The notes under the pieces: model-generated
The model's database searches: none
Told to the model about the DNA's origin: nothing
The model's input: the letters and a program-made list of their open reading frames with translations, nothing else
Shown here: positions 47,479-57,264 of the stretch, piece by piece
Numbering within the stretch: the stretch's first letter is position 1
Layout of the letters: each line of letters starts with the position of its first letter
Position numbers and translations under genes: made by a program
Origin: Lelliottia sp. WAP21
GTDB lineage: Bacteria > Pseudomonadota > Gammaproteobacteria > Enterobacterales > Enterobacteriaceae
NCBI RefSeq assembly: GCF_020532665.2
Contig: NZ_JAIWPG020000011.1
Location: forward strand, 84,087-148,086
Direction of reading: 5' to 3'
DNA: 64,000 nt

Positions 47479-49460
47479 CGTTTTATTCCATCCATGTTAT
47501 AAACGGTTCGGGTCCAGTTCTCGTCCGGTCGGTTTACAAAGCCGATAGTTTCGGATGCCGCTGTGCCGCCCTGTAGCTCCCCGGTCTGCCTGAGCGTAAC
47601 GGCGTTCCAATGGGCTGAGCAGTGGATAAAGTTTTTGGCAATTATGTCCACTTCGGCAGGCGTAAAACCCAGGACAGATTTATGCTGACGGACTAATTTG
47701 CCCATCGCTCTGGCACGTTCGCAAAAGGCTTTAAGCTCGTCAGGCAATTTGTGCGGTTTAGCTTCTGTAAGGTCTGTAAATATCACACCGGCTTCAACTG
47801 CCGCATCTACCATCACCCGAAGCGCCACCTTTGACCAGTCATGTCTCACTACACGATGGCGTAATGTCAGAGCGGCAAAAATGCGTTTTTGCGGCTGACT
47901 GTAGCGATCGGCGGGGGCTAAGTCGTCTTCCCAGATCTCCGGGGTGATCGCATTGGTATGGATAAGCGGCATGAGTGTGGGGCAGTGCGCCAGCTCGAGC
48001 AGTTGCTCTTTTGCCTGCCGGTAAACGCGCGAGTTGGCCCCGGGTTGATTCGCCGGCCGCGTTTCGACTTGTGGACGGGTTAGAAAGAGATCTTCACGCA
48101 GTTGCGGCAGATATCCGCCACCAATATCGGAATGCGCGCCGGGGAGTGCCAGCTCAGGCCAGGCGGGAGCCACGCTGTTAAGGGCGAAGTTATAGCGGCA
48201 CTCATGCTGGGCGGTGATATGAAAAACCTTCTGCGCCACGCCGGGGCGCAGAAGGATATTAACGTCACCAGTGTCCGCGCTGTGCGGATTGAGACCGTTT
48301 GTCACGGTGCCGACTGCGGCTACGGTATCCATGATGCCGAGAAATCGAGTGTTACCTGCTGGCGTTCCTCGATAAATATACTCCGACATACCATCTGCAA
48401 CTGCCTTGATTATGAGGGGGTCTCCTGCCTGGACGCGGTTAGCAAAATGGCGGGCCGCCGCGGCCCCACGGCTGAAGCCGAAAATATCAAACAAAAGTGT
48501 GTCAACCACATACTTCCCTTTTAACAAAGAAAGCGTGTTATTTATCGCCTTTGCCAGCTGCGCCACCGCATCGTCAGTTTTGGCGATAATCCCTGTCGCT
48601 GCGCTCCCCAGCCCCAGGCCTATCGGATCATCCGGTTCGCCTGCCCGCGTGCCGATCCCCTCCACATACAGAACGCCCTGGATATAGTTGCTGTCTTGCG
48701 GGTAGTTTTGCTCATACAGTTTATTTAGCCAGTGTATGTTCGTGTAATATCCCAGATAGCTACTCGCGCCCACTCCGCGAATCCCCATTTTCTCCGAGAC
48801 ATTCTTAGCAAGAATGCTTTCCGCATCAGGATCCTCGATATCAAAATGTTGTGCGGTTAGGGCTTTAAGCATGCTCCCCGTATTCACAGCATTATTACCT
48901 GTGCCGTCGAAGAAAATGCCCATTACCAGGGTCACCTTGCGTTCCGGCGGCTGCGGCGGCAGCGGTATTTTCTGTACAATCGGGAGCAGCTGAGGGGATT
49001 GATCCGGTATTAACAGATCATAAAACTCGGTACCGGCAATAAGATGGCGGCAACAAATATAATCATACTCGACTGATACATATTCATAGGGTAAATCTTC
49101 TAAGGTGATTTTACAGTCCAGGGACTGAATTCTGGCAGCGTGAAGTTCAATGGTATAATATTTTTCCAGCCGACCATATTGATTGATTCGATAAATATCA
49201 AACAACATATTCAGCCGTTCATTATTATTGATTGCGTTATTAAGTAATGGAGAGCTTTTATCCAGAGTTTTGCAAAAACGCAGCCCGTGGTGATGCGTGC
49301 CACCCAGATTCCGGCTGGCGGCCTGCGTCAGGCCAAAGACCTGAATTTCGTCTTCATGCCCCATTTGATAACGATTGCCAATGGAGTTTTGCGAACCGCA
49401 GCCTGCGGAAATGTTTCCCTGAATATCACCCTCAAGTCTTAAATAAATAAGTTGACTCAT
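47475..49460 (-). CDS. Hcp-Tle1 fusion: evolved Hcp with DUF2235 phospholipase
   Basis: Type VI secretion cargo in which an Hcp tube domain is fused to a lipase toxin. Residues 1-155 are Hcp-like (LIYLRLEGDIQGNISAGC, GHEDEIQVFGLTQ, LDKSSPLLNNAI, LIAGTEFYDLL). A Pro-rich linker (PLPPQPPERK about 166-175) follows. Residues 176-661 are Tle1/DUF2235: GIFFDGTGNN (181-190), nucleophile elbow GFSRG with Ser330 (328-332), the Asp motif ALPGAHSDIGGGY and a late His in FIHCSAHWN. The protein would hydrolyse membrane phospholipids of target cells after T6SS delivery. No other T6SS genes are in the window, so it is an orphan cargo. GC content is visibly lower than in flanking parC and qseBC. Confidence 0.92.
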   Translation of the reverse strand: MSQLIYLRLEGDIQGNISAGCGSQNSIGNRYQMGHEDEIQVFGLTQAASRNLGGTHHHGLRFCKTLDKSSPLLNNAINNNERLNMLFDIYRINQYGRLEKYYTIELHAARIQSLDCKITLEDLPYEYVSVEYDYICCRHLIAGTEFYDLLIPDQSPQLLPIVQKIPLPPQPPERKVTLVMGIFFDGTGNNAVNTGSMLKALTAQHFDIEDPDAESILAKNVSEKMGIRGVGASSYLGYYTNIHWLNKLYEQNYPQDSNYIQGVLYVEGIGTRAGEPDDPIGLGLGSAATGIIAKTDDAVAQLAKAINNTLSLLKGKYVVDTLLFDIFGFSRGAAAARHFANRVQAGDPLIIKAVADGMSEYIYRGTPAGNTRFLGIMDTVAAVGTVTNGLNPHSADTGDVNILLRPGVAQKVFHITAQHECRYNFALNSVAPAWPELALPGAHSDIGGGYLPQLREDLFLTRPQVETRPANQPGANSRVYRQAKEQLLELAHCPTLMPLIHTNAITPEIWEDDLAPADRYSQPQKRIFAALTLRHRVVRHDWSKVALRVMVDAAVEAGVIFTDLTEAKPHKLPDELKAFCERARAMGKLVRQHKSVLGFTPAEVDIIAKNFIHCSAHWNAVTLRQTGELQGGTAASETIGFVNRPDENWTRTVYNMDGIKR

Positions 49461-49736
49461 TTATTTTCCTGAGTGGAATTGATACCGGGATAAGCGTAAC
49501 GTGAAATAAGTTTATTTATTCTGCCTTTAATCAAATAAAAACCAGTTGATGCATTTTATTTACCCGTTACAGGTACACCTTATTGCAGGAAATGCTGTTA
49601 AAAATGCCGCACCGATCCCTCTGAAAAGGGCGAAGGCTGGCGTTGTTTTCTTTGTGACTCAACACGCCAGATGAGGTAGTATCTGCGGCAATATTGCCTG
49701 AAACCCGCAGGTTTCTGAGTTGAGGAATCACACGTA

Positions 49737-51995
49737 ATGAGTGACATGGCAGAGCGCATCGCGCTACATGAATTCACGGAAAACGCCTACCTGAACTACT
49801 CCATGTACGTCATCATGGACAGGGCGTTGCCGTTTATCGGTGATGGCCTGAAGCCCGTACAGCGCCGCATCGTCTATGCGATGTCCGAGCTGGGGCTGAG
49901 CGCCAGCGCCAAGTTCAAAAAATCCGCCCGTACCGTCGGTGACGTGCTGGGTAAATACCACCCGCACGGTGACAGCGCCTGCTATGAAGCCATGGTGCTG
50001 ATGGCACAGCCGTTCTCTTACCGTTACCCGCTGGTCGATGGTCAGGGGAACTGGGGTGCGCCGGACGATCCCAAATCCTTCGCCGCGATGCGTTATACCG
50101 AATCCCGCTTGTCCAAATATGCCGAAGTGCTGCTGGGCGAACTGGGGCAGGGGACGGTTGACTGGGTGCCGAACTTTGACGGCACGATGCAGGAGCCGAA
50201 AATGCTGCCTGCGCGTCTGCCAAATATCCTGCTGAACGGCACCACCGGCATCGCTGTGGGTATGGCGACGGATATCCCGCCGCACAACCTGCGTGAAGTC
50301 GCGAAAGCCGCCATCACCCTGATTGAACAACCGAAAACCACGCTGGACGAGCTGCTGGATATTGTTCAGGGACCGGACTATCCGACCGAGGCGGAAATCA
50401 TTACCTCGCGCGCGGAAATTCGCAAAATCTACCAGAACGGTCGCGGCTCTGTGCGTATGCGCGCCGTGTGGACCAAAGAAGACGGTGCCGTGGTCATCAC
50501 CGCGCTGCCGCACCAGGTGTCGGGCGCGAAAGTGCTGGAGCAGATAGCCGCGCAGATGCGCAATAAAAAGCTGCCGATGGTAGATGACCTGCGTGACGAG
50601 TCGGACCACGAAAACCCCACCCGTCTGGTCATCGTGCCGCGCTCCAACCGTGTGGACATGGAGCAGGTGATGAATCACCTCTTTGTGACCACCGATCTGG
50701 AAAAAAGCTATCGCATCAACCTGAACATGATCGGTCTGGACGGTCGTCCGTCGGTGAAAAACCTGCTGGAGATCCTGACCGAATGGCTGACGTTCCGACG
50801 CGACACCGTTCGTCGTCGTCTGAACTATCGCCTGGAAAAAGTCCTCAAGCGCCTGCATATTCTGGAAGGTTTGCTGGTTGCGTTCCTTAATATCGACGAA
50901 GTGATTGAGATCATTCGTTCTGAGGATGAACCTAAGCCTCAGTTGATGTCGCGCTTTGGTATCAGCGAAACCCAGGCTGAAGCGATCCTTGAACTGAAAC
51001 TGCGTCATCTCGCCAAACTGGAAGAGATGAAGATCCGCGGTGAGCAGAACGAGCTGGAAAAAGAGCGCGATCAGCTGCAGGCGATTCTGGCCTCCGAGCG
51101 CAAGATGAACACTCTGCTGAAGAAAGAGCTGCAGGCCGATTCCGATGCCTTTGGCGACGATCGCCGCTCGCCGCTTCACGAACGTGAAGAAGCGAAAGCC
51201 ATGAGTGAGCATGACATGTTGCCGTCTGAACCGGTCACAATCGTGCTGTCGCAAAGTGGTTGGGTACGCAGTGCCAAAGGGCATGATATCGACGCGCCAG
51301 GTCTGAGCTACAAAGCGGGCGACAGCTTCAAATCGGCGGTGAAAGGCAAGAGCAACCAGCCGGTGGTCTTTATCGACTCCACCGGACGAAGCTACGCCAT
51401 CGACCCGATTACCCTGCCTTCTGCACGTGGTCAGGGTGAGCCGATTACCGGCAAACTGACGCTGCCGCCAGGCGCAACGGTTGACCATATGCTGATGGAG
51501 AACGATGAGCAGAAATTGCTGATGGCCTCTGATGCAGGTTACGGCTTTATCTGTACCTTCAACGATCTGGTGGCGCGTAACCGTGCCGGTAAGGCGATGA
51601 TCAGCCTGCCGGATAATGCGCATGTGATGACGCCGTTGGTGATTGAAAACGACAGCGACATGCTGCTGGCGATCACCGCTGCTGGACGCATGCTGATGTT
51701 CCCGGTCAGCGATCTGCCGCAGCTGTCGAAAGGCAAAGGCAACAAAATCATCAGCATCCCATCAGCAGAAGCGGCAAAAGGCGAAGATGGCCTGGCGCAC
51801 CTGTTTATTCTGCCGCCGCAGAGCACGCTGACCATTCATGTTGGTAAGCGGAAAATTAAGCTGCGCCCGGAAGAGTTGCAGAAAGTGGTCGGGGAGCGTG
51901 GCCGCCGCGGCTCTCTGATGCGCGGTCTCCAGCGCATCGACCGCGTGGAGATTGACTCGCCGCACCGCAGCAGCGCGGGCGACAGCGAAGAGTAA
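49737..51995 (+). CDS. parC: DNA topoisomerase IV subunit A ParC
   Basis: Cleavage subunit of topoisomerase IV. The 752 residues match E. coli. The catalytic Tyr lies in [10 protein letters not shown], and the C-terminal blades begin around residue 490. The quinolone-determining region reads [12 protein letters not shown] with Ser80 and Glu84, the wild-type residues. The start [13 protein letters not shown] follows a GAGGAATC leader. Upstream is the divergent Hcp-Tle1 gene across a 276-bp AT-rich gap with no recognised gene. E. coli has ygiS and mqsRA there instead. Confidence 0.98.
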   Translation: MSDMAERIALHEFTENAYLNYSMYVIMDRALPFIGDGLKPVQRRIVYAMSELGLSASAKFKKSARTVGDVLGKYHPHGDSACYEAMVLMAQPFSYRYPLVDGQGNWGAPDDPKSFAAMRYTESRLSKYAEVLLGELGQGTVDWVPNFDGTMQEPKMLPARLPNILLNGTTGIAVGMATDIPPHNLREVAKAAITLIEQPKTTLDELLDIVQGPDYPTEAEIITSRAEIRKIYQNGRGSVRMRAVWTKEDGAVVITALPHQVSGAKVLEQIAAQMRNKKLPMVDDLRDESDHENPTRLVIVPRSNRVDMEQVMNHLFVTTDLEKSYRINLNMIGLDGRPSVKNLLEILTEWLTFRRDTVRRRLNYRLEKVLKRLHILEGLLVAFLNIDEVIEIIRSEDEPKPQLMSRFGISETQAEAILELKLRHLAKLEEMKIRGEQNELEKERDQLQAILASERKMNTLLKKELQADSDAFGDDRRSPLHEREEAKAMSEHDMLPSEPVTIVLSQSGWVRSAKGHDIDAPGLSYKAGDSFKSAVKGKSNQPVVFIDSTGRSYAIDPITLPSARGQGEPITGKLTLPPGATVDHMLMENDEQKLLMASDAGYGFICTFNDLVARNRAGKAMISLPDNAHVMTPLVIENDSDMLLAITAAGRMLMFPVSDLPQLSKGKGNKIISIPSAEAAKGEDGLAHLFILPPQSTLTIHVGKRKIKLRPEELQKVVGERGRRGSLMRGLQRIDRVEIDSPHRSSAGDSEE

Positions 51996-52007
51996 GCCAT
52001 GATGACT

Positions 52008-52026
52008 CCCCTCCGTTCAGGAGGGG
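52008..52026 (+). terminator. Hairpin after parC
   Basis: Perfect stem CCCCTCC-gttca-GGAGGGG, 12 bp past the parC stop, with only a weak T-rich tail further on (TTAAAATTT). A modest terminator or an mRNA-end stabiliser. Confidence 0.4.
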
Positions 52027-52159
52027 AACTCCTGTTAAAATTTCCCGTAAAAACGTTGTTAATTCGTGCGTTGCGATTAACAATACGCGCGTGTAATAAA
52101 GTCCTTACCTGGCCACAGGTGAAGTATAATTGTCAGCTGTTGGGGCTTCAGAGGTCGCT

Positions 52160-52897
52160 ATGCTATTTATTGTTCGAACCATTCTTACCGTTATTTATTG
52201 TCTTCTGGTCTGTATTTTCGGCTGCATCTGGTGTTTGTTCAGCCCGCGTAACCCAAAACATGTCGCCACCTTTGGCCATATGTTTGGTCGTCTTGCGCCG
52301 CTGTATGGCCTGAAAGTCGAACAACGCCTTCCGGAAGGGCTGACTGATTTCAGTAACGCCATTTATATCGCCAACCATCAGAACAACTACGATATGGTGA
52401 CCGCGGCAAACATTGTGCAACCTCCCACCGTCACCGTGGGTAAAAAAAGCCTGCTTTGGATCCCGTTCTTTGGTCAGCTTTACTGGCTCACGGGTAACTT
52501 GCTGATTGATCGCAATAATCGCGCAAAAGCCCACAGCACCATTGCCGAAGTGGTCAATCACTTTAAGAAGCGTCGTATTTCTATCTGGATGTTCCCGGAA
52601 GGGACGCGTAGCCGTGGTCGCGGCCTGCTGCCGTTTAAAACGGGCGCGTTTCATGCTGCAATTGCGGCAGGCGTTCCAATTATTCCAGTGTGCGTTTCAA
52701 ATACTTCGAATAAGATTAGTCTTAACCGCCTGAAAAATGGGTTGGTGATTGTCGAAATGCTGCCGCCGGTGGATACCAGCAAATATGGCAAAGATCAGGT
52801 GCGCGAGCTGGCAACACATTGCCGCGAACTGATGGCTCAGCATATTGCCCAGCTCGACAAAGAAGTCGCAGAAAGAGAAGCCGCCGGTAAGATCTAA
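52160..52897 (+). CDS. plsC: 1-acylglycerol-3-phosphate O-acyltransferase PlsC
   Basis: Inner-membrane enzyme that makes phosphatidic acid from lysophosphatidic acid. The HX4D motif (NHQNNYD), the acceptor-site FPEGTRSR and the block VPIIPVCVSNTS are in the family order. A membrane helix fills about residues 3-25. The start MLFIVRTILTV gives 245 residues, the E. coli length; ten upstream in-frame codons are dropped. It lies 58 bp ahead of ftsP in the usual parC-plsC-ftsP order. Confidence 0.97.
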   Translation: MLFIVRTILTVIYCLLVCIFGCIWCLFSPRNPKHVATFGHMFGRLAPLYGLKVEQRLPEGLTDFSNAIYIANHQNNYDMVTAANIVQPPTVTVGKKSLLWIPFFGQLYWLTGNLLIDRNNRAKAHSTIAEVVNHFKKRRISIWMFPEGTRSRGRGLLPFKTGAFHAAIAAGVPIIPVCVSNTSNKISLNRLKNGLVIVEMLPPVDTSKYGKDQVRELATHCRELMAQHIAQLDKEVAEREAAGKI

Positions 52898-52955
52898 TCC
52901 GGCGTTAAAGGGAAAAAGAATTCCCACGTTGTCAGTCGTTTCAGATGGAGCTTAT

Positions 52956-54368
52956 ATGTCACTCAGTCGGCGTCAGTTTATTCAGGCTTCGGGAATCGCC
53001 CTTTGTGCGGGTGCGGTTCCGCTGACAGCCAACGCCGCGGGGCAGCAACAGCCGCTGCCTGTTCCGCCGTTACTGGAATCCCGTCGTGGTCAGCCCCTTT
53101 TCCTGACAATGCAACGCGCCCACTGGTCATTCACCCAGGGGACGCGCGCGTCGGTATGGGGCGTTAATGGGCGCTATCTTGGCCCGACAATCCGCGTCTG
53201 GAGCGGCGATGACGTTAAGCTTATCTACAGCAATCGTCTGACCGAAAACGTTGCCATGACCATCAGTGGTTTGCAGGTACCGGGCCCGTTGATTGGCGGT
53301 CCTGCGCGCATGATGTCCCCAAGCGCCGACTGGGCACCGGTATTGCCGATTCGACAGAGTGCCTCCACGCTGTGGTACCGCGCCAACACGCCTAACCGCT
53401 CGGCTCAGCAGGTCTATAACGGGCTGGCGGGCATGTGGCTGGTGGAAGATGAGATCAGCAAATCTTTGCCGATCCCCAACCATTATGGCGTGGATGATTT
53501 CCCGGTCATTATCCAGGATAAGCGGCTGGATAATTTTGGTTCACCAGAATACAGCGAGCCGGGCAGTGGCGGATTTGTCGGTGATATCTTGCTGGTGAAT
53601 GGCGCGCAAAGCCCGTACGTCGAAGTGTCGCGTGGCTGGGTCCGGCTGCGCTTGCTGAATGCGTCAAACTCGCGTCGTTATCTGCTGCAGATGAGCGACG
53701 GTCGTCCGCTGCATGTCATTTCAGGGGATCAGGGCTTCTTGCCTGCGCCGGTGTCCGTTAAACAACTGACGCTGGCACCGGGTGAACGCCGCGAAATTCT
53801 GGTCGATATGACCAATGGCGATGAGGTTTCCATTACCTGTGGTGAAGCGGCAAGCATTGTGGATCGTATTCGGGGTTTCTTTGAGCCATCGAGTATTCTG
53901 GTCTCCACGCTGGTGTTAACGCTGCGTCCGACGGGGCTGTTACCGCTGGTGACGGACAGCCTGCCGATGCGCCTGCTGCCTGAAGAGATCCTGACCGGTT
54001 CGCCCGTCCGTAGCCGTGATATCACGCTGGGAGACGATCCTGGTATCAACGGCGCGTTGTGGGATGTAAACCGTATTGATATTACCGCTCAGCAGGGGAC
54101 GTGGGAGCGCTGGACGGTGCGCGCTGAAATGCCGCAGTCGTTTCATATTGAGGGCGTAAGTTTCTTAATCCGCAACGTCAACGGGGCGATGCCGTTCCCG
54201 GAAGACAGAGGCTGGAAAGATACCGTCTGGGTGGATGGACAGGTTGAACTGCTGGTCTATTACGGCCAACCTTCATGGCCGCACTTCCCGTTCCTGTTCC
54301 ACAGCCAAACGCTGGAGATGGCGGATCGCGGATCGATCGGCCAGCTGCTGGTAAACCCCGCGCCGTAA
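52956..54368 (+). CDS. ftsP: Cell division protein FtsP (SufI)
   Basis: Periplasmic divisome-stabilising protein with a multicopper-oxidase fold but without the copper ligands. The twin-arginine signal SRRQFIQASGIALCAGA lies at residues 4-20, with cleavage near TANAAG, so it is exported folded by Tat. Cupredoxin-like domains follow (YLGPTIRVWSGDDVKLIY, WYRANTPNRSAQQVYNGLAGM). The 470 residues equal E. coli. The start is set by the signal peptide; longer in-frame starts overlap plsC. REP-like palindromes follow the gene. Confidence 0.96.
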   Translation: MSLSRRQFIQASGIALCAGAVPLTANAAGQQQPLPVPPLLESRRGQPLFLTMQRAHWSFTQGTRASVWGVNGRYLGPTIRVWSGDDVKLIYSNRLTENVAMTISGLQVPGPLIGGPARMMSPSADWAPVLPIRQSASTLWYRANTPNRSAQQVYNGLAGMWLVEDEISKSLPIPNHYGVDDFPVIIQDKRLDNFGSPEYSEPGSGGFVGDILLVNGAQSPYVEVSRGWVRLRLLNASNSRRYLLQMSDGRPLHVISGDQGFLPAPVSVKQLTLAPGERREILVDMTNGDEVSITCGEAASIVDRIRGFFEPSSILVSTLVLTLRPTGLLPLVTDSLPMRLLPEEILTGSPVRSRDITLGDDPGINGALWDVNRIDITAQQGTWERWTVRAEMPQSFHIEGVSFLIRNVNGAMPFPEDRGWKDTVWVDGQVELLVYYGQPSWPHFPFLFHSQTLEMADRGSIGQLLVNPAP

Positions 54369-54373
54369 CTTTC

Positions 54374-54462
54374 TTTTCTCCCTCCCTGTGGGAGAAAGCA
54401 AATTTAGCTCGCTCCGCTCTTCCCCCTCTCCCTGTGGGAGAGGGTCGGGGTGAGGGCAACAG
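54374..54462. repeat. Two palindromic repeat units between ftsP and ygiQ
   Basis: Two related palindromes, TTCTCCCTCCCTGTGGGAGAA and CCTCTCCCTGTGGGAGAGG, are followed by GGTCGGGGTGAGGGCAACAG. They share their core with the arrays after ygiQ and hldE. They may also terminate ftsP transcription. Confidence 0.7.
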
Positions 54463-54542
54463 CCCGCATAATACCCCTTCATTTCCCGCATTATTCCAGC
54501 GTATAATCCCCGCCCTTTGTTTATTTTTTCTTCGGAAGCATT

Positions 54543-56717
54543 ATGAGCGCAATATCCTTGATCCAGCCGGATCGAGACCTCTTCTCCTGGCCGCAGTACT
54601 GGGCTGCCTGTTTTGGGCCGGCGCCCTTCCTGCCGATGTCCCGTGAAGAGATGGACCAACTGGGCTGGGACAGCTGCGATATTATTCTGGTGACTGGCGA
54701 TGCCTATGTCGATCACCCGAGTTTTGGCATGGCCATCTGTGGCCGTATGCTTGAAGCGCAGGGCTTCCGCGTCGGGATCATCTCCCAGCCAGACTGGAAC
54801 AGCAAAGAGGACTTTATGCGCCTCGGCAAACCCAATCTGTTCTTTGGCGTAACGGCGGGCAACATGGATTCCATGATCAACCGCTACACTGCCGATCGCA
54901 AACTGCGTCATGACGACGCCTACACCGCCGATAACCTGGCGGGTAAGCGACCGGATCGTGCCACTTTGGTCTACACCCAGCGTTGTAAAGAAGCATGGAA
55001 AGACGTGCCGGTCATCCTGGGTGGGATTGAAGCGAGCCTGCGCCGCACCGCGCATTACGATTACTGGTCTGATACCGTGCGCCGTTCGGTGCTGGTGGAC
55101 TCAAAAGCTGACATGCTGATCTTCGGCAACGGCGAGCGCCCGCTGGTTGAAGTGGCCCATCGTCTGTCCCAGGGTGAGCCGGTATCGGCTATCCGTGACG
55201 TGCGTAACACCGCGATCATGGTGAAAGAGGCGCTGCCCGGCTGGACCGGCGTCGATTCGCGTATCATTGATATGCCGGGTAAAATTGACCCGATCCCGCA
55301 CCCGTATGGTGACGATCTGCCTTGTGCCGATAACAAACCCGTCGAGCCGAAGAAAGCCGAAGCGAAAGCCGTTGTCGTCCAGCCGCCGCGCCCAAAACCG
55401 TGGGAAAAAACTTACGTACTGCTGCCCTCTTTTGAGAAGGTCAAAGGCGACAAAGTGTTATACGCCCACGCATCGCGTATTTTGCACCATGAAACCAACC
55501 CGGGCTGCGCCCGTGCGTTGATGCAAAAACATGGCGAGCGGTATATCTGGGTTAACCCACCGGCGATCCCGCTTTCTACCGAAGAGATGGATAGCGTGTT
55601 CGCTCTGCCGTACAAACGCGTGCCGCATCCTTCTTATGGCGACAGCCGTATTCCTGCTTACGAGATGATCCGTTTTTCGGTCAATATTATGCGCGGCTGC
55701 TTTGGCGGCTGTTCTTTCTGCTCCATTACCGAGCACGAAGGCCGTATTATTCAGAGCCGTTCCGAAGAGTCGATCGTCAACGAGATCGAAGCCATTCGCG
55801 ATACGGTGCCGGGCTTTACCGGGGTTATCTCTGACCTGGGGGGGCCAACCGCCAACATGTATATGTTGCGCTGTAAGTCGCCGCGTGCGGAGCAAACCTG
55901 TCGTCGTCTGTCGTGTGTCTATCCGGACATTTGCCAGCACATGGATACCAACCATGAGCCGACGATCAACCTTTATCGTCGTGCTCGCGATCTGAAAGGC
56001 ATCAAAAAGATCCTGATCGCCTCCGGTGTGCGTTATGACATCGCGGTGGAAGATCCGCGCTACATCAAAGAGCTGGCGACGCACCACGTCGGGGGCTATC
56101 TCAAGATCGCGCCTGAGCATACCGAAGAAGGCCCATTGTCTAAAATGATGAAGCCGGGTATGGGCAGCTACGATCGCTTTAAAGAGCTGTTCGACACCTA
56201 TTCAAAACAGGCTGGTAAAGAGCAGTATTTGATCCCTTACTTCATCTCCGCCCATCCGGGAACACGTGATGAGGATATGGTGAACCTGGCGCTGTGGCTG
56301 AAACAGCGTCGCTTCCGCCTGGATCAGGTGCAAAACTTCTATCCGTCACCGCTCGCGAACTCGACAACCATGTATTACACCGGCAAGAATCCGCTGAGTA
56401 AGATTGGCTATAAGAGTGAAGATGTGGTGGTGCCGAAAGGGGATAAACAGCGTCGCCTGCATAAAGCGCTGCTGCGTTATCACGATCCGGCCAACTGGCC
56501 GCTGATCCGCCAGGCACTGGAAGAGATGGGGAAAAAGCATCTGATTGGTTCACGCCGCGACTGCCTGGTGCCTGCGCCAACGCTGGATGAGATGCGCGAG
56601 GCGCGCCGTCAGAACCGCAACCTGCGCCCGGCGCTGACCAAGCACACGCCGATTGTGCATCAGCGTTCAAACGGTGGGGCAGGGGCGAAGAAAAGTGTGA
56701 AACGTAAAAACGGTTGA
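54543..56717 (+). CDS. ygiQ: Radical SAM protein YgiQ
   Basis: Large radical SAM enzyme of the YgiQ family (UPF0313); substrate not known. An N-terminal cobalamin-binding-like region (about 1-180: [36 protein letters not shown]) precedes the radical SAM barrel with the CxxxCxxC cluster motif in [12 protein letters not shown] (about 382-393). The C-terminal part includes [10 protein letters not shown] and a basic Lys/Arg tail. Length is 724 residues, slightly short of E. coli because of the tail. It is a single intact frame here. A 97-bp repeat array follows. Confidence 0.94.
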   Translation: MSAISLIQPDRDLFSWPQYWAACFGPAPFLPMSREEMDQLGWDSCDIILVTGDAYVDHPSFGMAICGRMLEAQGFRVGIISQPDWNSKEDFMRLGKPNLFFGVTAGNMDSMINRYTADRKLRHDDAYTADNLAGKRPDRATLVYTQRCKEAWKDVPVILGGIEASLRRTAHYDYWSDTVRRSVLVDSKADMLIFGNGERPLVEVAHRLSQGEPVSAIRDVRNTAIMVKEALPGWTGVDSRIIDMPGKIDPIPHPYGDDLPCADNKPVEPKKAEAKAVVVQPPRPKPWEKTYVLLPSFEKVKGDKVLYAHASRILHHETNPGCARALMQKHGERYIWVNPPAIPLSTEEMDSVFALPYKRVPHPSYGDSRIPAYEMIRFSVNIMRGCFGGCSFCSITEHEGRIIQSRSEESIVNEIEAIRDTVPGFTGVISDLGGPTANMYMLRCKSPRAEQTCRRLSCVYPDICQHMDTNHEPTINLYRRARDLKGIKKILIASGVRYDIAVEDPRYIKELATHHVGGYLKIAPEHTEEGPLSKMMKPGMGSYDRFKELFDTYSKQAGKEQYLIPYFISAHPGTRDEDMVNLALWLKQRRFRLDQVQNFYPSPLANSTTMYYTGKNPLSKIGYKSEDVVVPKGDKQRRLHKALLRYHDPANWPLIRQALEEMGKKHLIGSRRDCLVPAPTLDEMREARRQNRNLRPALTKHTPIVHQRSNGGAGAKKSVKRKNG

Positions 56718-57103
56718 GTGCGGCCTGATGCCCTCACCCCGGCCCTCTCCCACAGGGAGAGGGAGAAAAGCGCGCCCACTTTGTATGGGGGAGCGAGAAG
56801 ATCCCTGTGGGTGAGTGCGGCCTGATGCCCTCACCCCGGCCCTCTCCCACAGGGAGAGGGAGAAAAGCGCGCCCACTTTGTATGGGGGAGCGAGAAGATC
56901 CCTGTGGGTGAGTGCGGCCTGATGCCCTCACCCCGGCCCTCTCCCACGGGGAGAGGGAGAAAAGCGTGCCCCCTTTGTATGGGGGAGCGAGAAGATCCCT
57001 GTGGGTGAGTGCGGCCTGATGCCCTCACCCCGGCCCTCTCCCACGGGGAGAGGGAGAAAAGCGCGCCCCCTTTTTATGGGGGAGCGAGAAGATCCCTGTG
57101 GGC
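56716..57103. repeat. Four tandem 97-bp repeats after ygiQ
   Basis: Four near-identical 97-bp units begin at 56716, 56813, 56910 and 57007. Each starts GAGTGCGGCCTGATGCCCTC, carries a CCCTCTCCCAC-A/G-GGGAGAGGG palindrome and ends near GAAGATCCCTGTGGG. Units differ at a few bases (cagg/cggg, actttg/cccttt). The first unit begins inside the ygiQ stop codon. The unit is not a multiple of three, and the minus-strand reading frames across it look spurious. The array occupies the site of E. coli yqhG. Confidence 0.93.
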
Positions 57104-57200
57104 GAGGAAGAACGCCGAACAGTCCCTTCTGCCAGGGATGAGGGAGAGCGCCGAACAGTCCCCTCTCCCTGTGGGAGAGGGTTAGGGTGAGGGCAACAGC
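57104..57200. repeat. Degenerate repeat units at the end of the 97-bp array
   Basis: Contains a duplicated CGCCGAACAGTCCC, then CCCTCTCCCTGTGGGAGAGGG followed by TTAGGGTGAGGGCAACAG. It is the canonical dispersed unit in this window and probably the ancestor or edge of the array. The remaining 57201-57264 has three short partial repeats of CAACAGCGTACTC; no gene is seen. Confidence 0.7.
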
Positions 57201-57264
57201 GTACTCCATACTCACAACAGCGTACTCCGAACTCACCCCAAACTCACAACCGCGTACTGAAAAC

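Noticed and set aside
45405..49460. A prophage or complete T6SS cluster around the Hcp-Tle1 gene
   Set aside because: No integrase, tRNA attachment site, direct repeats, VgrG, PAAR, TssB/C or ClpV genes are present. The island is only cargo and immunity.
49900..50000. Quinolone-resistance substitutions in ParC
   Set aside because: Ser80 and Glu84 are wild type. No known resistance change is seen in the ParC or ParE segments I could compare.
49764..51623. A 619-codon open frame antisense to parC
   Set aside because: Long antisense frames are common in high-GC, codon-biased genes. The protein is His/Gln/Arg-rich with no domain, and parC is certain on the other strand.
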